Shown one piece after another: positions 50,439 to 57,878 of a stretch of DNA of 57,878 nucleotides. The DNA is from Candidatus Zixiibacteriota bacterium. GTDB taxonomy: Bacteria; RBG-13-66-14; B26-G2; WVWN01. The stretch covers positions 1 through 57,878 of the forward strand of contig JAUWLW010000015.1 in assembly GCA_030613505.1 (NCBI GenBank). The letters run 5' to 3'. The notes beneath the pieces were generated by a model. That model made no database searches. It saw only the letters and a list, made by a program, of their open reading frames with translations, and was not told the origin of the DNA. Position 1 is the first letter of the stretch; each line of letters starts with the position of its first letter. Made by a program: the position numbers and the translations under genes.

Positions 50439-50753
50439 GTGCGTATCGGCAACGTAGTCGGCATGGTAGTATCTACCGTTAAGGACGAAAGCCTCGGGGG
50501 GCTAAAGCTACTCGTGGTCGAAGACGCCGACGTTTACGGCCGAGGTAAGGGGACGCACTACGTAGCCGTCGACGCCGTGGGGGCTGGAAAAGGCGAGCTG
50601 GTGTTAACCGCGGCCGGCTCGTCGGCTCGCCAAACGACGTTGACGAAAGACCGGCCGGTGGATGCGGTCGTGATGGCCATCGTCGAAACCGTGGAAGCGG
50701 ACGGCGAGGTCACCTACCGAAAAACGGCGCGAGGTGGCGATGAGGGCCGGTAG
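50439..50753 (+). CDS. Bacterial microcompartment vertex protein (EutN/CcmL family), copy 1
   Basis: A BMC-P type shell subunit that forms pentamers capping the vertices of polyhedral microcompartments. The family pattern is clear: G-x-V-V-S-T-x-K at the start (VVGMVVSTVKDESLGGLKLL), AVDAVGAGKGELVLTAAGSS in the middle and RPVDAVVMAIVETVE toward the end. At 104 residues it is normal. GTG 50439 is close to the predicted transcript start, so it may be leaderless. Two more copies follow. Shell hexamer (BMC-H) genes are not in this window. Confidence 0.92.
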   Translation: MRIGNVVGMVVSTVKDESLGGLKLLVVEDADVYGRGKGTHYVAVDAVGAGKGELVLTAAGSSARQTTLTKDRPVDAVVMAIVETVEADGEVTYRKTARGGDEGR

Positions 50754-51018
50754 AGTCATCGGGTCGGTGGTGGCCGCGCGCGTCGCTGAAGGGCTCGAGG
50801 GAAAGAAGTTCCTCGTAACCGTGCCCGTTGACGAAGACGACCAAACGGCGGGGGAGGAGTTCGTGGCCTGTGACGTGGTAGGCGCGGGCCGTGGTTCTCG
50901 CGTAATCTGGATAGGCGGGAAGGAAGCCGCGTTGGCCTTCGGGCGGGGCGACATACCGGTGGACGCGGCGTGCGTCGCGATATTGGAACGGCACGGGCGG
51001 TATAAGGACGTGATATAA
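50740..51018 (+). CDS. Bacterial microcompartment vertex protein (EutN/CcmL family), copy 2
   Basis: A second EutN/CcmL protein of 92 residues from ATG 50740 (GAGG upstream). It has RAGRVIGSVVAARVAEGLEG, KKFLVTVPVD and CDVVGAGRGSRVIWIGGKEA, and closes on PVDAACVAILERHGR, the fold's last strand. It overlaps the end of copy 1 by 14 bases and copy 3 by one base. The copies differ enough to form different vertex types. Confidence 0.9.
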   Translation: MRAGRVIGSVVAARVAEGLEGKKFLVTVPVDEDDQTAGEEFVACDVVGAGRGSRVIWIGGKEAALAFGRGDIPVDAACVAILERHGRYKDVI

Positions 51019-51275
51019 TGGAGCTGGGTCGCGTCGTAGGGCCGGCACCTTCTAACGTCAAGCATCCGGCGCTTGCCGATTTGAAGCTGGTCTTCGTGGA
51101 AACCGAAGGGAAGGGTAAGGACGGCGTAGTAATAGCTTGGGATTTAGTGGACGCCGGCGCCGGCGACCAGGTCCTGATTATGAGGGAGGGCGGCGCGGCA
51201 GCGCGAATTTTGGGTCGGGGCGCGGCACCCGTACGAACCGTACTCGTGGCTCAGGTGGATAGGATCGATGGTTGA
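51018..51275 (+). CDS. Bacterial microcompartment vertex protein (EutN/CcmL family), copy 3
   Basis: A third, shortest copy at 85 residues: MELGRVVGPAPSNVKHPALA, LKLVFVETEG, WDLVDAGAGDQVLIMREGGA and PVRTVLVAQVDRID. It starts at ATG 51018, overlapping copy 2, and its stop overlaps the ATG of the STAS-TPR protein, so four genes are coupled. Three BMC-P copies are typical of the PVM-type microcompartments used for sugars such as fucose and rhamnose. Confidence 0.88.
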   Translation: MELGRVVGPAPSNVKHPALADLKLVFVETEGKGKDGVVIAWDLVDAGAGDQVLIMREGGAAARILGRGAAPVRTVLVAQVDRIDG

Positions 51276-52995
51276 CGGTAAGACAACGGCGAGCGGCGTT
51301 ACTTTGGACCGTAACGTGGGCGGCGGCGCGACGATGGCCACGATTACGGGCCGCGTTGGAATAGGGGAAGCGAACGAACTGCAACGCCGTTTCGACGAGG
51401 TTTTTAAAGCCGGCCGGCCGTGGGTAATTATTAGATTGAAGGACGTGGATTTCATATGCTCCGCCGGGATGGGTACGTTGCTTTCGGCGGTCGGTGAGGC
51501 CCGCAAACGGGGAGGGGAAGTAATTTTTACCGACGTATCGCTCAAGGTGCGCACCATCTTCGAGTTCCTCGACATTTGGGATTATATTACGACGGCCGCG
51601 GATAAGGCCGCGGCACTCGAAATGGTAGCCTCGGGGGAGCGTATTAAGGCTAGTAGCACCCCCGCCGCCGTCGCGCCTTCGTTTATCGTCGACGACGTTA
51701 AAACCAAACTTAGCGAGGGGATCCGGTTAAGTAAAGACGGTAAGGTAAAAGACGCGCTGGCTTACTTCAACGCCGTCATCAAAGCTGATAAAAATAATAT
51801 TACGGCCCTCGTCTGGAAAGCGAGCGTGCTGGAGAGGTTGGGGCAATTCGACGAACCCCGGGGCCTATATAAAAGAGTTTCCGACTTGGGGCGCGGCGAC
51901 CCGCGGTTGTTGGCTTACGCCCGCGCCCGCCGAGAAAAACTCGAGCAGAAGCCGCGCGTCACGTCGGACCGGGAAAAGGCGTTCCAACAGCTAAGAGCCG
52001 CGGCCCGCAATTTGGCCCAAGCCCCCGTGCGTACTTCTGACTTCTTCGTCCCCGAAAGCACGATAGACGAGGGTAAGGTCTCCTTCCTGGAGTGTTTCCG
52101 TACGTGGGACGACGGCGGCTTTTTAGGCGCCCGAAGTTCGGATCGCTCATATGTGCAGGGAGGTGGTTATTTCGTCTGGATCGGCGGCCGCGGCATCGTT
52201 ATAGACCCGGGCAAGAATTTCGTCGTACGTTTTGCGGAGGCCGGACGCCGGCTGGCGGATATAGAGGCCGTGGTCGTTACCAACGTCGCGTGGGAATACG
52301 GCGCCGATTTGGAACCGCTTTTGGATGCCTTGAGCCATTACAATAAAGCCGGGCTGGGGCCGGCTAAAAAAGTCGAGGCATTGGTTAACGGCCAAGTATA
52401 TAAAAAGAACTATTCCTGGTTTTCGGCACTGAGCGAAGAGGTTGTGAAGCTTACTGTTCTTTATCCCGGCCACGCGTACCGGGTGGGCGAAGTTGCCATA
52501 GACGTCAAGCCGGCCGACGCCGCGGGGGGTCGGGCCGACGACGCCCTCGGCGTGACGTTCGCTACCGGACGCACGAATTTCGCGTACGTCGCGCCCGTAA
52601 CCGGGCGTGATTTGGAAGCTTTGACGGCTCAATACCGGGCGGCGCGGGGGCACGTCTTACTAACCGAAGTCGGCGACGTTTATGTAGATGAAAGCGGTTC
52701 TTCGGAATCGGAGCGGCCGGCCGGCTACCGCGGCGTGGAAGCGGTCGGGCGATTGCTCTCCGAAATCCGCCCCTCGATTGCTCTACTTAGTAAAATGTCG
52801 AACGTGGCCGACCCCGTGGCGTTGAGCGAAGCCGTTTCACGAGCTACCAACGTCCGTTGTTTGCCGGTCGACGTCGGCTTGACGGTAAATCTTGAAACGT
52901 CGGAGGTGTTTACGACCGCGGGCCTCGTGCCCGTGACGGCGCTAACGGTTTATAAAGGGGAAGACGGACGTTTGCGCTACAATCCGACCGGGTAA
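51268..52995 (+). CDS. STAS-TPR protein with a degenerate metallo-beta-lactamase-like domain
   Basis: A 575-residue protein. Residues 20-120 are a STAS (anti-anti-sigma) domain with FICSAGMGTLLSAVGEARKR; the Ser of the phospho-site D-S-S-G is kept in C-S-A-G. Then TPR-like helices (about 150-225: LSKDGKVKDALAYFNAVIKA) and a C-terminal part with the rhythm of a metallo-beta-lactamase fold (YFVWIGGRGIVIDPGKNF). At the position of the H-x-H-x-D-H metal site it reads TNVAWEYGADLEPLLDAL, so the metal ligands are missing and no hydrolase activity is expected. Its ATG overlaps the stop of BMC-P copy 3. Confidence 0.82.
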   Translation: MVDGKTTASGVTLDRNVGGGATMATITGRVGIGEANELQRRFDEVFKAGRPWVIIRLKDVDFICSAGMGTLLSAVGEARKRGGEVIFTDVSLKVRTIFEFLDIWDYITTAADKAAALEMVASGERIKASSTPAAVAPSFIVDDVKTKLSEGIRLSKDGKVKDALAYFNAVIKADKNNITALVWKASVLERLGQFDEPRGLYKRVSDLGRGDPRLLAYARARREKLEQKPRVTSDREKAFQQLRAAARNLAQAPVRTSDFFVPESTIDEGKVSFLECFRTWDDGGFLGARSSDRSYVQGGGYFVWIGGRGIVIDPGKNFVVRFAEAGRRLADIEAVVVTNVAWEYGADLEPLLDALSHYNKAGLGPAKKVEALVNGQVYKKNYSWFSALSEEVVKLTVLYPGHAYRVGEVAIDVKPADAAGGRADDALGVTFATGRTNFAYVAPVTGRDLEALTAQYRAARGHVLLTEVGDVYVDESGSSESERPAGYRGVEAVGRLLSEIRPSIALLSKMSNVADPVALSEAVSRATNVRCLPVDVGLTVNLETSEVFTTAGLVPVTALTVYKGEDGRLRYNPTG

Positions 52996-53054
52996 AGCAG
53001 GAGCTGAGGAACGTTATAAACCCGCCGTGAATGCGGGTTTACGGGAAGGTTAGT

Positions 53055-53438
53055 ATGAAGGATTTTAAGATCACAAAGGTCGAGGAGAGTAAAGACGGCG
53101 TCGTCGTCGTGGCCGTAGAGGGCCAGGTCGGCATAGAGGAAGCCGCCCAGGTATCGAAGTTCTTCGAGGAGACAGAGAACGAAGGAATCGTTTGGGTTAT
53201 CGTGAGCCTCGAGGGCGTCGATTTCATTAGCACCGCCGGCGTAGGGGCGCTGTTGTACGCCGTCGGCGGCGCGCGGAAACGGGGCGGCGAAATTGTCTTT
53301 ATCGAATTTTCGCCTAAGACGAAGGCCGTCTTCGAGTTCCTCGACCTCCACGACTTCATCGTTACCGCGACCGACAAGGAAAGCGGCCTGCAAGTCGTCA
53401 AGGAAATAAAAAGCGGCGCCCGGCCGGCTGAAGCCTAG
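53055..53438 (+). CDS. STAS-domain protein (anti-anti-sigma factor-like)
   Basis: A single STAS domain of 127 residues. VDFISTAGVGALLYAVGGAR is the phospho-site region, with Thr at the place of the phosphorylated Ser. I chose ATG 53055 (GGGAAGG upstream); an earlier ATG at 53031 lies in a hairpin (AAACCCGC-CGTGAAT-GCGGGTTT). It closely resembles the STAS part of the previous protein, suggesting duplication. No kinase or phosphatase partner is in the window. Confidence 0.85.
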   Translation: MKDFKITKVEESKDGVVVVAVEGQVGIEEAAQVSKFFEETENEGIVWVIVSLEGVDFISTAGVGALLYAVGGARKRGGEIVFIEFSPKTKAVFEFLDLHDFIVTATDKESGLQVVKEIKSGARPAEA

Positions 53439-53499
53439 CCCGCGAGCGCCGCGGGACGAACGCGCCGTTGGTGCGGCGGCGGCGTACGCTAATAGTATT

Positions 53500-55695
53500 T
53501 CACAGCTTAACGCGGTACGTTACCCCTCCGAACGACACCTCGACCTTTTCGCCCAAAGCAAAGTACGGGGCGAGGCCGGGGTGTTCCTGCAATAGGTCGA
53601 AGTACTCCTTGCTGGCGAATTCCACCTCAACGACGCTTTGGCTCGGTTCGTCGTCGAGGGCGAGTTCGCGCCAGGTACCAGCGGCCAGCCGGAAGCTTTT
53701 GCCTTCCACGTAGCGCGCGGCGCCGCCGCCGTACGGCGACGGTGCCACCGCGGCGCGCTTGAGGTCGCCGATAGCCTTCGATTCCCGGACCGAGAGTTCC
53801 GCCGCGCTAGCGGGCGCGCGTAGGCCGTCTCTGCCCTTCATCCACGCGCCGGCGGCCGCTAAATCCTCTCCGCCGGCGAGGGCGCCCCAAACCGCGGGGG
53901 CGGGATGCTTAACGGCCGGCCCCGTTTCCTCCACCAGGTACGACGTGTACGGCGTCGGAATCCCGTAGCGTTTGGAGAGTTTTACGATGGCGTCGATCAA
54001 TTCCTTATCTTCGCCCTCCAACTTGATCTGTTCCAGGAGAAAACCTATCTTGCGTGTGGCCCATAGCGCCGGGATGTACTTGTTGTCGCGGCTTTCGCCG
54101 GCGACGGTGCCGAGTTCGTACCGATACGATTCCGCTTTGCCGGCGCGTTCGCCCGAAACGCCCAAGGTGCCGTCGGCCAGTTCGCCCTTGTACCGTCCGA
54201 GGATCGTAAGCTGCGTCCCGGCGAAGATGTCCGGGACCGATGACGGGTACGAATCGTAGAATTTAACTTTTTCCCAGGCGAGCTCGACGTTGGTAAGGAC
54301 CGGCTTCGAGATCTTGTCGTAGAATGACGTTACGGCCAGTTCGATGTCCTCGTTCGGCTCGACGTAGTGAGTTGTGCCGCCGTTTTTACGTCCCAAGCCG
54401 TCGAGGAGCTCGGCCTTGACGTTATAACCGACGCCGAAGGAGAACAGACGCGCGTTTGCGGTCTCGTTGGCGGCGACGGCGTTAGCGACGATGTCGGCCA
54501 CGTTACGCTCGCCGACCGTCGGTTTGCCGTCCGTGAGGAAGACCACCATCGTGGGTCCGACCGGCTCGGCGGAAGCCGACGCCAGGCCCTTGGCCAGTGC
54601 ACCGTCGATATTCGTGCCGCCGCCGGCCGCTAACTTCCCGACGAAATCCAGGCCCGCCGATACGTTGGCCGCCGTTGCGGCGACAGCTCTGTCGCTAAAT
54701 AGCGTCGGCTGCTCGTTGAACGCGACTATGTTGAAGCGGTCGGCGGGCGCCAGTTGGTTCAGGCAGTATTTAACGGCCCCTTTGACCTGTTCGATTTTTT
54801 CGCCCGCCATCGAGCCCGATATATCCAAGACGAAGATCAGCTCTTTGGGCTCGGGCGCGGCTCGCGTAGCCGCCGGCGGCGTAATGATGAGGATGGCGAA
54901 GCCGTCTTCGCCGCCCTCTTTGTGGGCAAGGACGCTCGCTCCCATTTCGGCGTCGCCGACGCGGTAGTAAAGGATCAGGTCTTCCGCGGGCTTCGCGTTT
55001 TTAACGTGGTATTTTACCTCGGCCGTAGTTGGGCTTTTACGCTCGAGCTGGATTTTGTGAGAGGGCGAGAATACGCTCTCGACGGCGCCGGCGGCTTTTA
55101 TGTTTACCTTAACGTCGACGTCTTCTATCGGCTCGCGGCTGAAACGTTCGGTGTCTAGGGGATATACGAATTTGACGAGGCCGCCGTCGTAGCGCAGAAG
55201 CTCGGAATACGTGATCTCGACGCGTTTTTCGCTTTTCGCCGGTATGGGATAAATACGCGCTTTGACGGCGCCGCGGCCTATGTACTCCAATAGCGCCGGG
55301 TCCTTGTTTTGGCTGACCAATTTGAGGTATTCGGCCGCGGCCTCGTCGGCTTCGAGCATCGTCCCTTCCACCGGTTTCCCGTCTACTTTGAGCGAGAAGC
55401 GGTCGACGGCCGCGCCCTTCGGTAACGGGAATATATATACGCCCTCGACGTCGAAGTTGTACGGGTTTTTGAACACCTCGTCGACGTGGGTCGTCGCGAC
55501 CTGGTCCTCGATTACCGTTTCGACGTGGTGGTATTTAATGTCGAGGCTGTAGCGTTCTTGAGGGGGCGGTGGCTTAGGCCAGGGCGGGATGGGGTAGGGG
55601 TAAGGTATGATTATGCCGTCGGCACCGGCGCCGCCGGCCAGTAATACCGATAGCGCCGCCAACGCAACCGCGGCGTAACATAGCTTTTGTCGCAT
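53500..55695 (-). CDS. Secreted VIT and von Willebrand factor A domain protein
   Basis: A 731-residue secreted protein related to inter-alpha-trypsin inhibitor heavy chains. Signal peptide (CYAAVALAALSVLLAGGAGA), then a Pro-rich stretch (PYPYPIPPWPKPPPPQ), a VIT domain (about 45-180, EGVYIFPLPKGAAVDRFSLK) and a vWA domain with the MIDAS motif in LIFVLDISGSMAGEK. The C-terminal 200 residues are less conserved. ATG 55695 has GAGGTAG. Such proteins bind extracellular matrix or surface partners through the metal site. It converges with the STAS gene 61 bases away. Confidence 0.87.
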   Translation of the reverse strand: MRQKLCYAAVALAALSVLLAGGAGADGIIIPYPYPIPPWPKPPPPQERYSLDIKYHHVETVIEDQVATTHVDEVFKNPYNFDVEGVYIFPLPKGAAVDRFSLKVDGKPVEGTMLEADEAAAEYLKLVSQNKDPALLEYIGRGAVKARIYPIPAKSEKRVEITYSELLRYDGGLVKFVYPLDTERFSREPIEDVDVKVNIKAAGAVESVFSPSHKIQLERKSPTTAEVKYHVKNAKPAEDLILYYRVGDAEMGASVLAHKEGGEDGFAILIITPPAATRAAPEPKELIFVLDISGSMAGEKIEQVKGAVKYCLNQLAPADRFNIVAFNEQPTLFSDRAVAATAANVSAGLDFVGKLAAGGGTNIDGALAKGLASASAEPVGPTMVVFLTDGKPTVGERNVADIVANAVAANETANARLFSFGVGYNVKAELLDGLGRKNGGTTHYVEPNEDIELAVTSFYDKISKPVLTNVELAWEKVKFYDSYPSSVPDIFAGTQLTILGRYKGELADGTLGVSGERAGKAESYRYELGTVAGESRDNKYIPALWATRKIGFLLEQIKLEGEDKELIDAIVKLSKRYGIPTPYTSYLVEETGPAVKHPAPAVWGALAGGEDLAAAGAWMKGRDGLRAPASAAELSVRESKAIGDLKRAAVAPSPYGGGAARYVEGKSFRLAAGTWRELALDDEPSQSVVEVEFASKEYFDLLQEHPGLAPYFALGEKVEVSFGGVTYRVKL

Positions 55696-55795
55696 AATAA
55701 CTACCTCGGTTTAAGTTGAATGAATTTCTTTCGAAGGTTTTGACGGTTTGGCCGAGGCGTTCGTTTAACGTTTTACTTCGGGCGACGCACGGCGC

Positions 55796-56554
55796 TCAAT
55801 CCTTTTGGTCCCGTAGGCGCTCGAGGACGCGACGGACTGCGTCGCTTACCAGCGCGTCGTCTTCACACGCGAGGGTTTCTTCTTGCGGAATGTCGCACGC
55901 TTCGCAGGGGATGTTTAGGGGGGCTTTGCCGGGGGCTATGGTCGTGAGTTTTTTTACGTCGTCGGCGGTGAGTACTGATACGCGGCCGAGCTGCCGCGCG
56001 ACCAACACGACGCGGGCGAATTGCTCTACCTTCTCGAGCGTAAAGTAGGCCTCCAACAACGTCGCGCCCAGCGTCACGGTGCCGTGGTTGGCGAGGAGGA
56101 ATGCGTTGTGGTCGCGGAGCTTGGGCCGTATGCTCTCGGGGACCTCGGTCGTGGACGGCGTCGCGTACGGCGCCAGCGGCACGTTTCCGAGGGTCGTTAT
56201 GACCTCGGGCAGTACGCACTCGGCCAGCGGCATGCGGGCGACGGCGAAGCCTGTCGCCGTCGGCGGGTGGGCGTGGACGACGCCGCCGACGTCGGGACGC
56301 TCTTTATATATCTCGAGGTGGAGGAGAATTTCGCTCGAGGCCTCGCGGTTCCCTTCGACACGTCGGCCCGCGGCGTCCAGGACGACTATATCGTTGACGG
56401 CGAGCATACCTTTGCAGAGGCCCGCCGGCGTCGCGGCTATAAGGTCGCCTGCTACGCGGCAGCTCATGTTGCCGTCCGTCGCGGCGACGAAGCCGCGTTC
56501 GTAACAGCGGCGGCCTATCTCCACTATCTCTTTTCGCGCTTGCCAGATATTCAT
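55796..56554 (-). CDS. Class II aldolase (L-fuculose-phosphate aldolase-like)
   Basis: A 252-residue zinc aldolase of the FucA/AraD family, cutting sugar phosphates into a C3 unit and lactaldehyde or similar. Zinc ligands are seen in VVHAHPPTATG (H-x-H) and LLANHGTVTLGA; the active-site Glu is in EASSEILLHLEIYK. The last 45 residues go beyond the usual end: CEACDIPQEETLACEDD, then a predicted amphipathic helix (VSDAVRRVLERLRDQ). Such tails in microcompartment-associated aldolases act as encapsulation peptides. ATG 56554 has GAGGGA upstream. Confidence 0.85.
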   Translation of the reverse strand: MNIWQARKEIVEIGRRCYERGFVAATDGNMSCRVAGDLIAATPAGLCKGMLAVNDIVVLDAAGRRVEGNREASSEILLHLEIYKERPDVGGVVHAHPPTATGFAVARMPLAECVLPEVITTLGNVPLAPYATPSTTEVPESIRPKLRDHNAFLLANHGTVTLGATLLEAYFTLEKVEQFARVVLVARQLGRVSVLTADDVKKLTTIAPGKAPLNIPCEACDIPQEETLACEDDALVSDAVRRVLERLRDQKD

Positions 56555-56721
56555 ATTTATCCCTCAGCGGGCTTAGCGTACCAAGTGTTATCTATATATA
56601 AACGAGGCCGTTCGGCTATAGATTTATATAAATTACTTCAACTATAAACGGCGTGAGTTAAATAGGTAGTACGTAATATACATCGTATCCCAATATAACA
56701 TCCCGAGCGGAAGTTGGCAAA

Positions 56722-56750
56722 GAAAAACCCGCCCTTGCCGGGGCGGGTTT
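56722..56750 (-). terminator. Terminator downstream of the last gene
   Basis: On the minus strand AACCCGCCC-CGGCAA-GGGCGGGTTTTTC, with a T run, lies 20 bases after the stop of the 56771 gene. Confidence 0.85.
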
Positions 56751-56770
56751 ATAGCCTTTTGTATCTGTTT

Positions 56771-57878
56771 TTAACGCGCGACGACCATTGCCCTCACGAA
56801 CCGCTCGTTCACCGCTTCCAGCGTATACAAGTAAACGCCCGGCGCGACGTTTTGCGGCCGCCACTCGACTTCGTAGACGCCGGGTTGGTAGATTTTATCT
56901 GCCAGCGTCGCGACGCGGCGGCCGGCGAGGTCGTATACGGCGACCTTTACTTTGGCCGAAACCCGGCAGGAGAACCTGATTTTGGTCGCCGTTTTTACCG
57001 GGTTAGGTCGGTTTTGGGCGAGGTTGAAAGCGGCGGGCACGGCGCGTTCGGGCGGCGGCCCGAGCTTGAACGCCGCCAGCGCCGTATCGGCGTTCTCCTG
57101 AAGCGCGTCGAGGTCGGCGCCGGCTACCACCGCGAACGTTACTATTTCCGTTAGGCCGGCGGGAATCTCGTACGGGCCGGTGCTAAGCATCACGCGCCAG
57201 TCGTACGGTTTGGTCCGTTCGCAATCGAAGCTGGGATCCTCCATATAGGCGTACAGGTATCGGTCGTTCTCCGGGTCGTTCATTATGTCCCACGCGTGGG
57301 CGCCGCGGACCGGGCCCTCGACGCATACCAGCCCCAGGTAAGGGTTGGCGGGGTCGCCGTCGTACATATACGGCATCTTTCGCTCGTCGTCGAAGCCGAC
57401 GTAGTCGTCGATATAAGAGAACGAGCCGCCTATGTCGAAGTCGTACGCGAGGGCGAAGTAAGTTTTTTCGAGAGTTTGAGAAGAGTCGTTTTTGACGTGG
57501 TACCGGAAGGCTATGAAGTCGTCGTAGTCGTCGAGGTACCAGCTTACGCCGTGTACGTCGCACGTCACGGGGATGGGGCCGCCTTCCCCGGCGTCGCTAT
57601 CGTCCATCTGGTAATACGAGTCAAGCGTGCCCTCGCGCTTGATATACGAGGGGACTTGCGCCCACTCGGGGTCGCGGGACATTATTACCGGCGTGAGGCC
57701 GTGCCATTCGGGACCCTTTCCGCTTCCGACGGCGGAACCCCCGATAACGCACATTTTGTTTCCGGCATAGCCGCCGACCATGAAATAGCCGGCGTAAATA
57801 TTCGCCGGCCCATTCGGCGCTGGGTATATGCCGGTACCTTCGAGATCGTGTACGTATCCGCGGTTCCAAACTTTAAGC
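56771..57878 (-). CDS. Secreted protein with a FlgD-like/T9SS-type C-terminal domain (5' end outside window)
   Basis: The frame remains open to the window edge, so the N-terminus is missing; 369 residues are visible. The visible body has GVSWYLDDYDDFIAFRYHVK and ALAYDFDIGGSFSYIDDYVG, Asp-rich and reminiscent of Ca-binding or beta-helical secreted modules. The last 85 residues form the type A tail pattern: FNLAQNRPNPVKTATKIRFS, then KVAVYDLAGRRVATLADKIY and PGVYLYTLEAVNERFVRAMV. In FCB-group bacteria such tails serve secretion or cell attachment. Strand and frame are unambiguous; family is by pattern. Confidence 0.85.
   Translation of the reverse strand, partial: LKVWNRGYVHDLEGTGIYPAPNGPANIYAGYFMVGGYAGNKMCVIGGSAVGSGKGPEWHGLTPVIMSRDPEWAQVPSYIKREGTLDSYYQMDDSDAGEGGPIPVTCDVHGVSWYLDDYDDFIAFRYHVKNDSSQTLEKTYFALAYDFDIGGSFSYIDDYVGFDDERKMPYMYDGDPANPYLGLVCVEGPVRGAHAWDIMNDPENDRYLYAYMEDPSFDCERTKPYDWRVMLSTGPYEIPAGLTEIVTFAVVAGADLDALQENADTALAAFKLGPPPERAVPAAFNLAQNRPNPVKTATKIRFSCRVSAKVKVAVYDLAGRRVATLADKIYQPGVYEVEWRPQNVAPGVYLYTLEAVNERFVRAMVVAR

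Noticed and set aside
51268-52995. Active metallo-beta-lactamase or oxygen reductase
   Set aside because: The H-x-H-x-D-H metal ligands are absent from the place where they should be (TNVAWEYGADL).

Overview
The window is about 57.9 kb of bacterial chromosome. It is densely coding, GC-rich, and rich in GTG and TTG starts. Complete lipid A/Kdo genes (lpxB, waaA, lpxK, an lpxL-type acyltransferase, an msbA-type exporter) and a BamA/Omp85 protein show a cell with an LPS outer membrane. Sigma-70-type promoters (TTGACA/TATAAT with a 17-bp spacer) recur. A FlgD-like C-terminal tail on the last secreted protein, a bacterial microcompartment vertex-protein cluster and many secreted proteins of unknown family point to a little-cultured Gram-negative lineage, perhaps near the FCB or PVC groups. 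The phylum is inference only. I see no insertion sequence, phage or CRISPR array.

Layout: (1) 1-6320, housekeeping: trpS (partial), scpA, scpB, a fused rluB-cmk, plsC, ispH, then one small membrane protein and three tandem related membrane proteins. (2) 6376-13757, a lipid A operon: ltaE-lpxB-msbA-waaA-lpxK-lpxL. (3) 13799-24106, envelope genes: a zinc-ribbon lipoprotein, tRNA-Glu (minus strand), two TonB-like paralogs, a TonB-C-only secreted protein, unknown secreted proteins and bamA. (4) 24187-28778, three polytopic membrane proteins, two of them tandem GT39-like glycosyltransferases and one apparently broken. (5) 28865-35257, thiC-like and fhs divergent from each other, a secreted propeller-like protein and another large GT-C-type membrane protein. 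(6) 35393-39912, the most unusual locus: one minus-strand operon of five tandem paralogous small proteins ending in a B12-binding-type radical SAM enzyme. (7) 40185-44482, transport and small enzymes: corA, a dicarboxylate/glutamate symporter, two acetyltransferases, tspO. (8) 44822-50383, rpsA with a long acidic duplicated tail, der, plsY, gpsA. (9) 50405-53438, three tandem EutN/CcmL microcompartment vertex genes from an apparently leaderless promoter, coupled to a STAS-TPR-metallo-beta-lactamase-like protein and a stand-alone STAS protein. (10) 53500-57878, minus strand: a VIT/vWA secreted protein, a class II (fuculose-phosphate type) aldolase with a helical C-terminal extension, and a partial secreted protein.

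How they work together: regions 1, 2, 3 and 8 build lipids, lipid A and the outer membrane (PlsY/GpsA/PlsC for phospholipid, the Lpx/Waa set for LPS, BamA for barrels). Region 6 looks like an undescribed peptide-modification or export system. Its five products share a roughly 65-residue helical domain, a hydrophobic segment at a fixed position, a Cys at residue 125/126 in four of them, and short G-x-x-P-x-x-P-like elements in their variable tails. Regions 9 and 10 together suggest part of a sugar-phosphate microcompartment whose shell hexamers and other enzymes lie elsewhere.
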